DNA of 64,000 bases from positions 62,001-126,000 of the forward strand of contig JAFXXD010000016.1 of assembly GCA_017542475.1 (NCBI GenBank). Direction: 5' to 3'. The notes beneath the pieces were generated by a model. The model was not told the origin of the DNA and searched no databases. It saw nothing but the letters and a program-made list of their open reading frames with translations. Both the position numbers and the translations under genes were made by a program. This stretch comes from Ruminococcus sp. (GTDB taxonomy: Bacteria > Bacillota > Clostridia > Oscillospirales > Ruminococcaceae). Below are positions 52,981-61,511 of this stretch, in pieces (position 1 is the stretch's first letter; each line of letters starts with the position of its first letter).

Positions 52981-54528
52981 ATGGCTAAGGAAATATTCCA
53001 CACAAGTGAAAAATCAAACTTCATTCTCAATATGACCGAGGAGAAATACGCAAAGCTTGCCTCATACGGTCTGCTCGCGGCGCTGTTCACGACCTCGCTC
53101 GCTACGGCGATACCCGTTGTCACTGGCTATTCACTGTTTGAGCTGCCCGCTGCGGGACTTGCGGTCGCGGGCGTTATCTGTATGATACTCGCTCTCATCG
53201 CGCTGATGAAAAAGTACGTCAGCGGCAAGCTCGTTTTCCCGATATGCGCGTTCGCCGCTATGATCCTGTGGGGCGTCGTTTCGCTCATCAATTCCTATGA
53301 CATCGGTATCTCCTTCTACGGCTACAACGGCAGAGGCGAGGGTCTGCTCGCGCTGATATTCTACCTCTGCTTCTTCATCACAGCCGCCTCGATAAGACGC
53401 GAAAAGGCGCTGAAGCCCCTCGTGTACGGGCTCGCGGCACTCGGTCTGCTCAACTCCGCTTTCGCTGTGATACAGGTGTTCACAGGCAGAATGAGCAGCT
53501 TCAAATATGCGTCGACCATTATACAGGTCAACGCTGCCTCGGGTCTCTCGCAGTCGCCGCTCTTCCTCGCAATGGTGCTCACACTTGTTATAACGTCGTC
53601 GCTCATTGCTTTCGTTTCAGTTAAGGGTGCGGCAAGCAAGGCTTTCTTCATCATAACCGTTATTCTCTGCTCGTTCACGATGATGTTCACGTACTCGTTC
53701 ATCGGTATCTGCGGACTCGTTTTCGCGGTAATAGCTGCGGCTATCGTAGTGTTCAGGCTCAAAGTCAGCAAGGCGGGGCTCGCCTCCGTGCTCGCTGTCA
53801 TCGTACCCGCTGCTGCCGCGGTGGGACTTGTACAGGCAGGACTTATCGGCGATATCTCGCAGTACCGCCTCTATGACGGTCGTCTCCTCTGGTTCGCCGA
53901 TGCCTACTACCGCATATCCGCAAGCGGAAATATCCCGAACAGCGATGTTCTCGACATCGACAACACCTACGACGTGTACACCACGCTCAATGACAAGACT
54001 ATGAATATCATCAGCCTGCACAAGCTCACGGGTACGGGTCCCGAGCAGCTCGTGTTCCCGCAGCTGTACACCTTCGGTATCCTGTCCGAAGACGATAACC
54101 CCGAGATCACCGACGTCGTAGTCGAGAACACGGGCACCTTCGACAAGGTGTACAACGAATACCTCTATACCGCCGCCACACGCGGTATCCCCTCGCTGAT
54201 AGCGCTCATCGCAGTGCTCGTGCCGATACTCTTCATCGGCTTCAGGCGGACAAAAAACGGCACGTGGACTCAGACCTGTATGTTCATCCTCTCGCTCGGA
54301 GGCGTGCTCATATTCTTCATCGGTGTCAGCAATACTGCCTTCTCTCCGATATTCTGGACTATTGCCGGCTGCTCGATAGCTCAGATAGCAGCTCCCGAAA
54401 AGGTCAGGGAGGAAGCTCCCGCGGAGAAGGCTCCCGAAAAGAAAGCCGAGCCCGCAGCTGAGAAAAAGACTGAGACTGCTCCAGCAAAGAAGGCTCAGCC
54501 GAAGAAAAAGGGCAGCAAGAAAAAGTAA
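52981..54528 (+). CDS. O-antigen-ligase-like polytopic membrane protein
   Basis: A 515-residue protein with about ten membrane helices and a large extracytoplasmic loop (about 295-395). Blocks such as YNGRGEGLLALIFYLCFF and VYNEYLYTAATRGIPSLI resemble the O-antigen ligase/polymerase (Wzy_C) superfamily. The C-terminal 55 residues are a Glu/Lys/Ala/Pro tail. It could join polysaccharide or glycan units at the surface; the substrate is unknown. It starts 15 bases after the M6 peptidase gene, with AAAGGAAAGG upstream. Confidence 0.78.
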   Translation: MAKEIFHTSEKSNFILNMTEEKYAKLASYGLLAALFTTSLATAIPVVTGYSLFELPAAGLAVAGVICMILALIALMKKYVSGKLVFPICAFAAMILWGVVSLINSYDIGISFYGYNGRGEGLLALIFYLCFFITAASIRREKALKPLVYGLAALGLLNSAFAVIQVFTGRMSSFKYASTIIQVNAASGLSQSPLFLAMVLTLVITSSLIAFVSVKGAASKAFFIITVILCSFTMMFTYSFIGICGLVFAVIAAAIVVFRLKVSKAGLASVLAVIVPAAAAVGLVQAGLIGDISQYRLYDGRLLWFADAYYRISASGNIPNSDVLDIDNTYDVYTTLNDKTMNIISLHKLTGTGPEQLVFPQLYTFGILSEDDNPEITDVVVENTGTFDKVYNEYLYTAATRGIPSLIALIAVLVPILFIGFRRTKNGTWTQTCMFILSLGGVLIFFIGVSNTAFSPIFWTIAGCSIAQIAAPEKVREEAPAEKAPEKKAEPAAEKKTETAPAKKAQPKKKGSKKK

Positions 54529-54535
54529 TACAAAC

Positions 54536-54566
54536 AGTAGGGGCTGATGCCCGCATCGCCCCTACA
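54536..54566. repeat. Near-perfect GTAGGGG...CCCCTAC palindrome
   Basis: GTAGGGGCTGATGC runs into a mirrored GCATCGCCCCTAC (54537-54565): the clearest full palindrome of the dispersed family. Confidence 0.8.
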
Positions 54567-54573
54567 TATCAGC

Positions 54574-54606
54574 AAAAAGGAGTTGTTCATACGAACAACT
54601 CCTTTT
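54574..54606. terminator. Bidirectional terminator between convergent genes
   Basis: GGAGTTGTTC (54579-54588), loop ATAC, GAACAACTCC (54593-54602), flanked by A5 and T4. Confidence 0.9.
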
Positions 54607-54609
54607 GTT

Positions 54610-55368
54610 TTATTCCTTTTTCTCGAACTGCTCGGCTATGCCCTCGCCGTTGTAGAAGGTCACGCTGTCACCGTCAAGGACGAATGTGCTGTCGCTGAGC
54701 TCGTCGGCTATGCTGCCGTCTGCCGAGTTCGGCAGCAAGAGCGAGAACTCGTCACCGTTCTGCGTATACTCGCAGAAATCAGGCAGGCAAACGATGAACT
54801 TGCCGTACCTTATCCTCACCTGCACTTCAAAATCTGCGGCTTCCTCGTCAATGAAGAGCCCTGCGAGCCTCTGCTTGAAGTCCGCAGTCTCGATGTTGTA
54901 CAAGCCGTCATAGCTGTCGGGGTCGGGGTCGTCTGCGCGTGTGAGCGTGAGGAATTCGACTACGTCGCCCTCCTCCTCGCCGTTCGTGTACAGCGTCAGC
55001 TTGCTGCCGTCGTATTCCGCCTTCGGCTGCTCCTCGCCGCTGAGCATAAATGTGCCGTCCTTATCGAGCATCATCACCTCGGAGATGTCGAACTCTGCCG
55101 TGACCTTGCCGCTGTCGCTGAGCACGATGTCAGCTTCGTCGCCCTCCCAGCGGCCGACAAGGACGCCGTCCTCGTAGTCGTGGCGCTCGTGGAAGGTGGC
55201 GGGCTCGGCGGTGGGCTGCTCGGGAGCGGCTGTCGTGGTCTGCATCGCAGCAGTAGCGCTCTCCTCTATTACCATCGGTCTTACCGACGATTCCTCCTTG
55301 CTCCCGCACGAGGCGAGCGACAGCACGGCGGCTGCGGTCGCGAGAAGGGCTGTTACACGTTTTTTCAT
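54610..55368 (-). CDS. Lipoprotein of unknown function (paralogue A)
   Basis: A 252-residue lipoprotein with lipobox LSLASC (C21). After a Thr/Ala-rich linker come repeated strands of a lipocalin-like kind (GRWEGDEADIVLSDSGKVTA, then GTFMLSGEEQ and TFVLDGDSVTFYNGEGI). It shares the order of motifs, including DSYDGLYNIE, with the next gene, so the two look like a duplication. No family name can be given. AGAGGAGAAAT precedes the ATG. Confidence 0.82.
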   Translation of the reverse strand: MKKRVTALLATAAAVLSLASCGSKEESSVRPMVIEESATAAMQTTTAAPEQPTAEPATFHERHDYEDGVLVGRWEGDEADIVLSDSGKVTAEFDISEVMMLDKDGTFMLSGEEQPKAEYDGSKLTLYTNGEEEGDVVEFLTLTRADDPDPDSYDGLYNIETADFKQRLAGLFIDEEAADFEVQVRIRYGKFIVCLPDFCEYTQNGDEFSLLLPNSADGSIADELSDSTFVLDGDSVTFYNGEGIAEQFEKKE

Positions 55369-55381
55369 TGCATTTCTCCTC

Positions 55382-56062
55382 TCATTTTACCTTTGTGAGT
55401 ATCTCCTGCGCCCCGTCCTCATAGGTGAGCGTAAGAGTATCCCCGTCTATCTTGTATGTGTATTTCACCGAGTCGTCGGTGTGCTTCTTGTAGCTCATAT
55501 TCTCGCTGAACAGCTCAAGTACGCCGTTGTTCGTCTCGAAGCTGCAATAATCCACGACCGTGAACCTGAGATTCTCGCCGTCCACCTCTGTCTCGACGTT
55601 TATCTTCTCAGAGTCTATCGCAAGGTTGTAGGCAAGCATATCGCGGTACGTGCCGCCGAGGAGCTCGTAGCTTCCGTCGTAGCTGTCCTTGTTCGCGGCG
55701 TCGGTGCGCTTCATATCGAGCAGCAGCAGCGTTTCCTCCGCCTCCTCGTACTTGTGCGACACCTTCAGGCTCGTACCGTCGTACTCTATCTCGTCCTTGC
55801 CGACCTTCGTCGTCTCCATTGAGAATGTGCCGTCGCTGTTGAAGTGGGCGGACGATGTGAAGTCTATCGGCAGCGAGACAGTCCTGTCCTCACTGAAAAT
55901 GTAGCCGTTGGCTCCGCCGCTCCACTCACCGAGAATGGCTGAGTCTATGTCGGTCGTGCTTACACGCACCGATCTCTCGACCGTCTGCGGCTCACGCGAG
56001 CAGCCGACAAGGAGCGTCCCCGCCACAGCGGCGGCAAGAAGTGTTGCTGTTATCCTTTTCAT
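55382..56062 (-). CDS. Lipoprotein of unknown function (paralogue B)
   Basis: A 226-residue lipoprotein with lipobox TLLVGC (C21). Beta-rich segments parallel those of paralogue A (GEWSGGANGYIFSEDRTVSL, KDSYDGSYELLGG, YKIDGDTLTLTYEDG). The shared DSYDG and DYCSFETN/DFCEYTQN blocks support common origin. It lies 13 bases upstream of paralogue A and 13 bases after tsaD in the same direction. Function unknown. Confidence 0.82.
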   Translation of the reverse strand: MKRITATLLAAAVAGTLLVGCSREPQTVERSVRVSTTDIDSAILGEWSGGANGYIFSEDRTVSLPIDFTSSAHFNSDGTFSMETTKVGKDEIEYDGTSLKVSHKYEEAEETLLLLDMKRTDAANKDSYDGSYELLGGTYRDMLAYNLAIDSEKINVETEVDGENLRFTVVDYCSFETNNGVLELFSENMSYKKHTDDSVKYTYKIDGDTLTLTYEDGAQEILTKVK

Positions 56063-56075
56063 ATTATCCTCCGAA

Positions 56076-57086
56076 TCATATTTCGTCCATCGAGAGCGTC
56101 GCGACTGCGTTGAGGCTCTCGTCCGCGGTTATGCCCGCAAGCAGGTTGTAGCTGCCCTGACAGCCTATCATCGCGCCGTTGTCGCCGCAAAGGCTCTTCT
56201 CGGGCATATAGAAGCTGTATCCGCGCTTTTCGCACGCCTCCGAGAGTGCCGCACGGACTCCCGAATTCGCGGAAACTCCGCCCGCAAGCGCTATCTTCTT
56301 ATAGCCGAGCGCCTCAGCCGCGAGCATCGTCTTGTCCGTGAGTATCGCCGCGATAGTGGCTTGCAGGCTCGCCGACAGGTCGTTTCTGTCGATGTCCTCG
56401 CCCTTCTGCTCGGCGTGGTGGAGCAGATTTATCACGTTGGTTTTAAGTCCCGAGAAGCTAAGGTCGAACTCGTTGCCCGCAACTGCGGGGTGCGGCAGTT
56501 TGAACGCCTTCGGGTCGCCCGACTGAGCTGCATTGTCAACGTGAACTCCGCCGGGGTACGGGAAGCCCATTGCCCTCGCGCACTTGTCGAAGCACTCGCC
56601 TGCCGCGTCGTCGCGGGTACGTCCCACCACGCGGAATTTCGTGTAGCTGAGCACCTCGATGATGTGGCTGTGTCCGCCGCTCGCGACAAGGCAGAGATAG
56701 GGCGGCTCAAGGTCGGGGTGGCTGAGGTAGTTCGTGGCGATGTGTCCCGCGATGTGGTGGACAGGTATCAGCGGCTTGCCCGAGGCAAGTGCCAGTCCCT
56801 TCGCGAAGTTCACGCCCACGAGCAGAGCTCCGATAAGTCCCGGAGCATATGTCACGGCGATTCCGTCAAGGTCTGCGAGCTCCACGCCCGCATCGCCGAG
56901 AGCCTTCCTCGTCACGCCCAGTATGTTCTCGCAGTGCCGCCGCGAGGCTATCTCGGGCACAACTCCGCCGTATTTCCTGTGCTCCTCTATCTGCGTGGAT
57001 ATAACCGACGAACGTATCGTGCGGCAATCTTCGATTACGCTCGCCGCGGTCTCGTCGCACGAGCTCTCTATTCCAAGTATAAGCAT
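56076..57086 (-). CDS. tsaD: tRNA N6-adenosine threonylcarbamoyltransferase TsaD
   Basis: A 336-residue ASKHA-fold enzyme making t6A at position 37 of tRNA. The start ILGIESSCDETAASV is diagnostic. Metal ligands are in VHHIAGHIATN, and SGGHSHI and the C-terminal GDNGAMIG are as expected. It follows rimI without a gap (TAAATG). The polA-rimI-tsaD order is plausible for one transcript. Confidence 0.97.
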   Translation of the reverse strand: MLILGIESSCDETAASVIEDCRTIRSSVISTQIEEHRKYGGVVPEIASRRHCENILGVTRKALGDAGVELADLDGIAVTYAPGLIGALLVGVNFAKGLALASGKPLIPVHHIAGHIATNYLSHPDLEPPYLCLVASGGHSHIIEVLSYTKFRVVGRTRDDAAGECFDKCARAMGFPYPGGVHVDNAAQSGDPKAFKLPHPAVAGNEFDLSFSGLKTNVINLLHHAEQKGEDIDRNDLSASLQATIAAILTDKTMLAAEALGYKKIALAGGVSANSGVRAALSEACEKRGYSFYMPEKSLCGDNGAMIGCQGSYNLLAGITADESLNAVATLSMDEI

Positions 57087-57551
57087 TTATATCTTCCTTT
57101 TTGAGTTTATAGACTTGCGCATTACGACCGCATTTTCACGCGGCGAAACGTAAAATCCCTTCCTGACCGACAGCCTTTCAAACCCGCACTTTTCGTACAA
57201 TGCGATAGCTCCCGCATTGGATTCCCTAACTTCGAGGAAGATGTCCTCGGTGTCATCGGGGAGAAGCTCCTCGAAGCGCTCTGTCAGCGCTCGGGCATAG
57301 CCTCTGCGGCGGAAGTCGGGGTGAACGGCAACGCTCGTGATATCGGCTTCACCAACCGCAGTATACCCGCTGAGCAGCGCGGCAATGCGGTCACCGTCCG
57401 TGATATACAGAACAATGCCATTGTCCTTTTCGGCTTCGCTCATGAACGATTCCGCAGACCAGCCCTCCGCACCAACACAGAGCTTATCAAGCGCCGAAAG
57501 CTCCACGTAAAGCGTGTCGGGAGCTCCCGCTGTAAGTCTCAGTATCTCCAT
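57087..57551 (-). CDS. rimI: Ribosomal-protein-alanine N-acetyltransferase RimI-like
   Basis: A 154-residue GNAT acetyltransferase. The acetyl-CoA loop is VHPDFRRRGYARALTE (about 80-95), followed by FLEVRESNAGAIALYEKCGF, typical of RimI, and the VSPRENAVVMRK end. It sits between polA and tsaD, the usual place for RimI in Firmicutes. ATG at 57551 is preferred (AAGGGCTGAT upstream); it lies one base after the restored polA stop. Confidence 0.9.
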   Translation of the reverse strand: MEILRLTAGAPDTLYVELSALDKLCVGAEGWSAESFMSEAEKDNGIVLYITDGDRIAALLSGYTAVGEADITSVAVHPDFRRRGYARALTERFEELLPDDTEDIFLEVRESNAGAIALYEKCGFERLSVRKGFYVSPRENAVVMRKSINSKRKI

Positions 57552-57552
57552 A

Positions 57553-60086
57553 TCAGCCCTTCGCATCGTACCAGCTCTCGCCCTGATGGACGTCCACTGC
57601 GAGCGGCACGCGCATATCGTACACGCCCTGCATTTCCTCCTTCAGTATCTCGGCGGCGCGGTCTGCGCAGGAGAGGTCGGACTCGATGATGAGCTCGTCG
57701 TGCACCGCAATATCAGCTCCGCATTGAGGTTTTCCGCCTTCAGTCGGCGATGAACGTTTATCATCGCTATCTTGATGAGATCGGCAGCCGTGCCCTGCAC
57801 GGGAGTGTTCATCGCGATACGCTTGCCCGCCGCCTGTAACATCTTGTTCGAGGACAGCAGCTCGGGTATGCGGCGCTTTCGCCCGAACATCGTCGAGACT
57901 GCACCCGTTTTCATCGCGTCATCTACCGTCTGCTCCATAAAAGCGTTTACCTTCGGGTACTTGGCGAGATAGTCCGCGATGTACTTCTTAGCCTGAGCCA
58001 CCGATGTGCCGATATCCTTCGAGAGCGAGAATGCTCCGATACCGTAGATAATACCGAAGTTTACGGCTTTGGCGGCGCTTCTCATCTCGGGAGTGACCAT
58101 TATCGACGGCATATCGAATACCTGTGCGGCTGTCGAGGTGTGGATATCCTCGCCCGAATTGAAGGCGGCTATCATATTCTCGTCGCCGCAGAGGTGAGCC
58201 ATCACGCGCAGCTCTATCTGGCTGTAGTCGGCGTCCACGAGGGTGCGTCCCGCGGAGGCTGTGAAGAATTTCCTCATCTGCGAGCCGAGCTCCGTGCGGA
58301 CGGGTATGTTCTGCACGTTCGGCTCGGTGGACGAGATACGTCCCGTCCTCGTCTCGGTCTGGCGGAAGCAGGTGTGTATGCGTCCGTCCTCCGCGACCTT
58401 GTCGAGCAGACCCTCGACGTAGGTGGAGTTGAGCTTCGTGTACTGGCGGTATTTCAGCACGTTGTCCACTATCGGCGAGTAGTTGCGGAGCTCCTCGAGC
58501 ACGTCCGCATTCGTGGAGTAGCCGCTCTTCGTCTTTTTCTTCGCGGGCAGACCGAGCTCCTCGAACAGCACCGTTCCGAGCTGCTTCGGCGAGGAGATGT
58601 TGAACTCGTGTCCCGCGTCGTCGTATATCATTTTCTGCGTTTCCTCTATCTGCTCCGAGAGCATCGTGCCGAATCTGCGGACGCCGTCTTGGTCGATGTT
58701 CACGCCGCAGTGCTCCATGGAGGCGAGCACCTCTATCAGCGGCATTTCGATGTTTTCGAGCAGGTCTGTCATACCCTCGCTGTCTATCTCGGCGCGGAGC
58801 CTTTTCACCAGTCCGCGCAGGGAGACGAGGTCGGCATATTCGCCGTTCTCGGTGCAGTAGTGCACGCCGTACTCCGCGCAGAGCTTGTCCGCGGCGTAGT
58901 CGGTCGCGGAGGTGTTCAGCAGGTAGCCGCATATCGGCACATCGCTCCTCAGGGCGCGGAGCTCGCCGCCGTGAGCCATAGCCCAGCGGTAGTGCGGCTT
59001 GGCGTCGAAGGTCAGCTTATCGCAGTCGGAGGCGAAAAACGCGCTTATCAGCTCTGCCTCGGATGTGGTGTAAACGGTAGTGCCGTCGAGCACTGACAGC
59101 CTCTCGCCGTCAAACAGGTAGCTGACGTCCTTGAAACCCGCAATATCGGCAGCTGTGAGCTCCTGCTCCGTGACCTCTATCGGCGTGTACTCGTCCTGCT
59201 TCTTCTTGGGAGCGGCTTCGCCCGCGGAAGCTGCTATGCCGAGCTTGTCGAGCAGCTTGAACATCTCGAGCTCGGTCAGCAGACGGCTCACGCCCGCATT
59301 ATCGGGCTCGCCGAGCTTGTACGAATCAAGGTCATTATCTATCGGAGCATCGCGGACTATCGTCGCGAGCCACTTGCTCTCCTTCGCGGATTCCTCGCCC
59401 GCCGCGAGCTTCGCCTTGACGCCGTTTGTCAGTCCCGAAGCCTCGTAGCCCGCGTACACGCCCTCAAGCGTGCCGAACTCCTGTATCAGCGACTTTGCCG
59501 TCTTCTCGCCGATACCAGCCACACCCTTTATGTTATCGGAGCTGTCGCCCATAAGCGCCTTCAGGTCGATGAGGCGTATCGGCTCGAAGCCGTAGTCCTC
59601 GCGGAAGCGCTCGGGCGTGTAGTGTATCGTCTCCTTGTTCGTGGCGAGGAGCACCGTCACCTTGTCGTCTATGAGCTGGAGACTGTCCCTGTCGCCTGTG
59701 AGCACATAGCACTCATTCCCGCTGTCCGAGCAGAGCTTCGAGAGCGTGCCGAGGATATCGTCCGCCTCATAGCCCTCGCACTCGATGACCGTGATTCCGA
59801 GCAGACCGAGGAGCTCCTTTATCAGCGGGAGCTGCTGGGCGAGCTCTTCGGGCATACCCTTGCGGTTAGCCTTGTAGTAGTCCACAGCCTTGTGGCGGAA
59901 GGTCGGCGCTTTGAGGTCGAATGCGACCGCGACCGCGTCGGGGCGGACGTCGTCGAAATTCTTCATATATATGTTCATAAAGCCGAAAATGGCGTTCGTA
60001 AACACGCCGTTTTTGTTCGAGAGCAGCTTTATGCCGTAAAATGCGCGGTTGAGTATGCTGTTGCCGTCTATTGCGAGGAGCTTCAT
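57553..60086 (-). CDS. polA: DNA polymerase I, frameshifted near the 3' end
   Basis: The reading frame from the ATG at 60086 encodes a 5' nuclease domain (LLAIDGNSILNRAFYG), a degenerate 3'-5' exonuclease-like region and the polymerase: motif A DYSQIELRVMAHL, motif B RSAAKAVNFGIIYGIGAF. At about 57706 one base appears to be missing (TTGCGGTGCAC where TTGCAGGTGCAC is expected). As written, the frame then ends at 57642 in 17 unrelated residues. One inserted base restores QVHDELIIESD and the normal end at 57553 (846 residues). This removes motif C, needed for catalysis. It is either a true mutation or a sequence error. ATG at 60086 fits GGAAG. Confidence 0.88.
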
Positions 60087-60105
60087 ATTCATCTTCCTTT
60101 CGTGC

Positions 60106-60133
60106 AGGGGACAGCGTCAACGGCGTCCCGCAA
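60106..60133. repeat. Palindromic repeat in the polA leader
   Basis: A GCAGGGGACAGCG / CGGCGTCCCGC element of the dispersed family lies between the polA promoter and its ATG, so it should be transcribed. Confidence 0.6.
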
Positions 60134-60146
60134 TACATACTTTATT

Positions 60147-60175
60147 AGTATATCATAAATGAATAAAAATAGCAA
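60147..60175 (-). promoter_or_regulatory. Promoter of polA-rimI-tsaD
   Basis: Minus-strand TTGCTA (60170-60175), 17-base spacer, TATACT (60147-60152). Confidence 0.65.
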
Positions 60176-60235
60176 GTGCTGTCAGCACCGCAGAAGCTGT
60201 ATATATAAAATATATCCCCGATTTTTCGGGAATGC

Positions 60236-60264
60236 TTGACTTTTTCGGAAAGATGTGGTATTAT
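60236..60264 (+). promoter_or_regulatory. Promoter of the ECF S-component gene
   Basis: TTGACT (60236-60241), 17-base spacer, TATTAT (60259-60264) with extended -10 TGG. The leader is about 50 bases with a TCCTC/GAGGA hairpin. Confidence 0.65.
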
Positions 60265-60320
60265 AATGCCGTTGTATTGTATCCTCGCAAGAGGAATAAT
60301 AACAAGGAGGAAAATTTAAT

Positions 60321-61355
60321 ATGAAAACTAAGTTCAACACACGGTCAATGGTACTGTTGGGACTGCTGATGGCGATCGTTCTGCTTTTCTCGCTGACGCC
60401 GATCGGTACTATCCCCATAGGACCGCTGTCCATCACCCTGAACATCATCCCCATTGCCATTGCAGGCATTGCGCTCGGACCCGTGGGCGGTCTCATCGTG
60501 GGCACGTTCTTCGGAATATTCAGCTTTTTGCAGTGCTTCGGCATAGGTCCCCTCAGCTCGATGGGCGCAACACTTGTCGAGATCAACCCTGTTTTCGCGT
60601 TCATTCAGCGTGTTATCCCGCGTGCTCTTGACGGTCTGCTCGTAGGTCTCATCTATCAGGGTATGACAAAGCTCAAGGCTAAGCGTGCCTACTACGCTGT
60701 AGCGGGACTGGTAACATCGTTCTTCGGTATCGCGCTCTTCCTGTCGATAATGCAGTTCGCATTCTCGCACTCCGTTGTCGGCGAGGACGGCAAGAAGGTA
60801 TGGGTGCGCGACAAGGTAATGGACGACCTGATGTCTTCCGGCGGACTTATCTGGTATATATGCATAACTGTAGCGCTGCTGCTGTTCTGTATCGGCTACC
60901 TGCTCGTAAGCGGGCGCAAGCTCACACGTATGCAGGTATCGAGCGCTGTAACGGGCTTCTGTGCAGCTATCCTGAATACTATCTTCTTTATGTCGGCACT
61001 GGTGCTGCTCTTCGGCAGGACTGATTACGTGAAGAACCTCATCGACTCCAAGGGCAACGGCAATGTTCTGCTCTTCGTGGTCGTATTCGTCGGTATCAAC
61101 GCGCTGTTTGAGATGGTCGTATCCACTGTCGTGACAACGGCTGTAGGCTCGGCTCTCCATAAGGCGAAGCTCGTTGAGGGTCCCGAGGAAGAGGTTGACG
61201 TCAAGGCTGCCGAGAAGGCGGTAAAGAAGGCGGAGAAGGAGCTCTCCGAGGCAAAGAAGGCTGTAAAGTCGAATGCCAAGGCTGAGAAGGCTGCCGAAAA
61301 GGCTGCGGAGCTCGCCGAGGAAGCCGCTGACGAAATAACAAACACCGAAAAGTAA
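60321..61355 (+). CDS. ECF transporter substrate-binding (S) component
   Basis: A 344-residue membrane protein. The first 200 residues have about six helices and an ECF S-component pattern (SITLNIIPIAIAGIALGPVG, then GATLVEINPVFAFIQRV), closest to the PanT/folate-type vitamin carriers. The substrate is not predicted. A large loop and the C-terminal 80-residue Lys/Ala/Glu coiled-coil tail (VDVKAAEKAVKKAEKEL onward) are unusual additions. No ATPase or T component is nearby, so it probably uses a shared module. AAGGAGGAAAATTTAAT precedes the ATG. Confidence 0.87.
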   Translation: MKTKFNTRSMVLLGLLMAIVLLFSLTPIGTIPIGPLSITLNIIPIAIAGIALGPVGGLIVGTFFGIFSFLQCFGIGPLSSMGATLVEINPVFAFIQRVIPRALDGLLVGLIYQGMTKLKAKRAYYAVAGLVTSFFGIALFLSIMQFAFSHSVVGEDGKKVWVRDKVMDDLMSSGGLIWYICITVALLLFCIGYLLVSGRKLTRMQVSSAVTGFCAAILNTIFFMSALVLLFGRTDYVKNLIDSKGNGNVLLFVVVFVGINALFEMVVSTVVTTAVGSALHKAKLVEGPEEEVDVKAAEKAVKKAEKELSEAKKAVKSNAKAEKAAEKAAELAEEAADEITNTEK

Positions 61356-61367
61356 ATACGATACAAC

Positions 61368-61392
61368 AAAGCCTCCCTTCGGGGAGGCTTTT
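61368..61392 (+). terminator. Terminator of the ECF S-component gene
   Basis: GCCTCCC / GGGAGGC with a TTCG loop (61371-61388) and a T4 run. Confidence 0.88.
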
Positions 61393-61437
61393 CCTGTATG
61401 GCGTATTCCTGTACACAAAGATTTTTTCCTGAGCCTG

Positions 61438-61466
61438 TTGCATTTTTGCCGATACTGTGTTATAAT
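61438..61466 (+). promoter_or_regulatory. Promoter of the GH5 cellulase gene
   Basis: TTGCAT (61438-61443), 17-base spacer, TATAAT (61461-61466). Confidence 0.75.
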
Positions 61467-61511
61467 CAGCATATACTTCACAAGAAAGTATGAGATCAGA
61501 GGTAAAACATA

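Noticed and set aside
57690-57720. Programmed frameshifting in polA
   Set aside because: No slippery heptamer or downstream stem is visible, and a -1 shift would give R instead of the conserved Q of QVHDE.
60176-60320. Riboswitch before the ECF S-component gene
   Set aside because: The predicted leader is only about 50 bases with one small hairpin, too short for known vitamin riboswitches.
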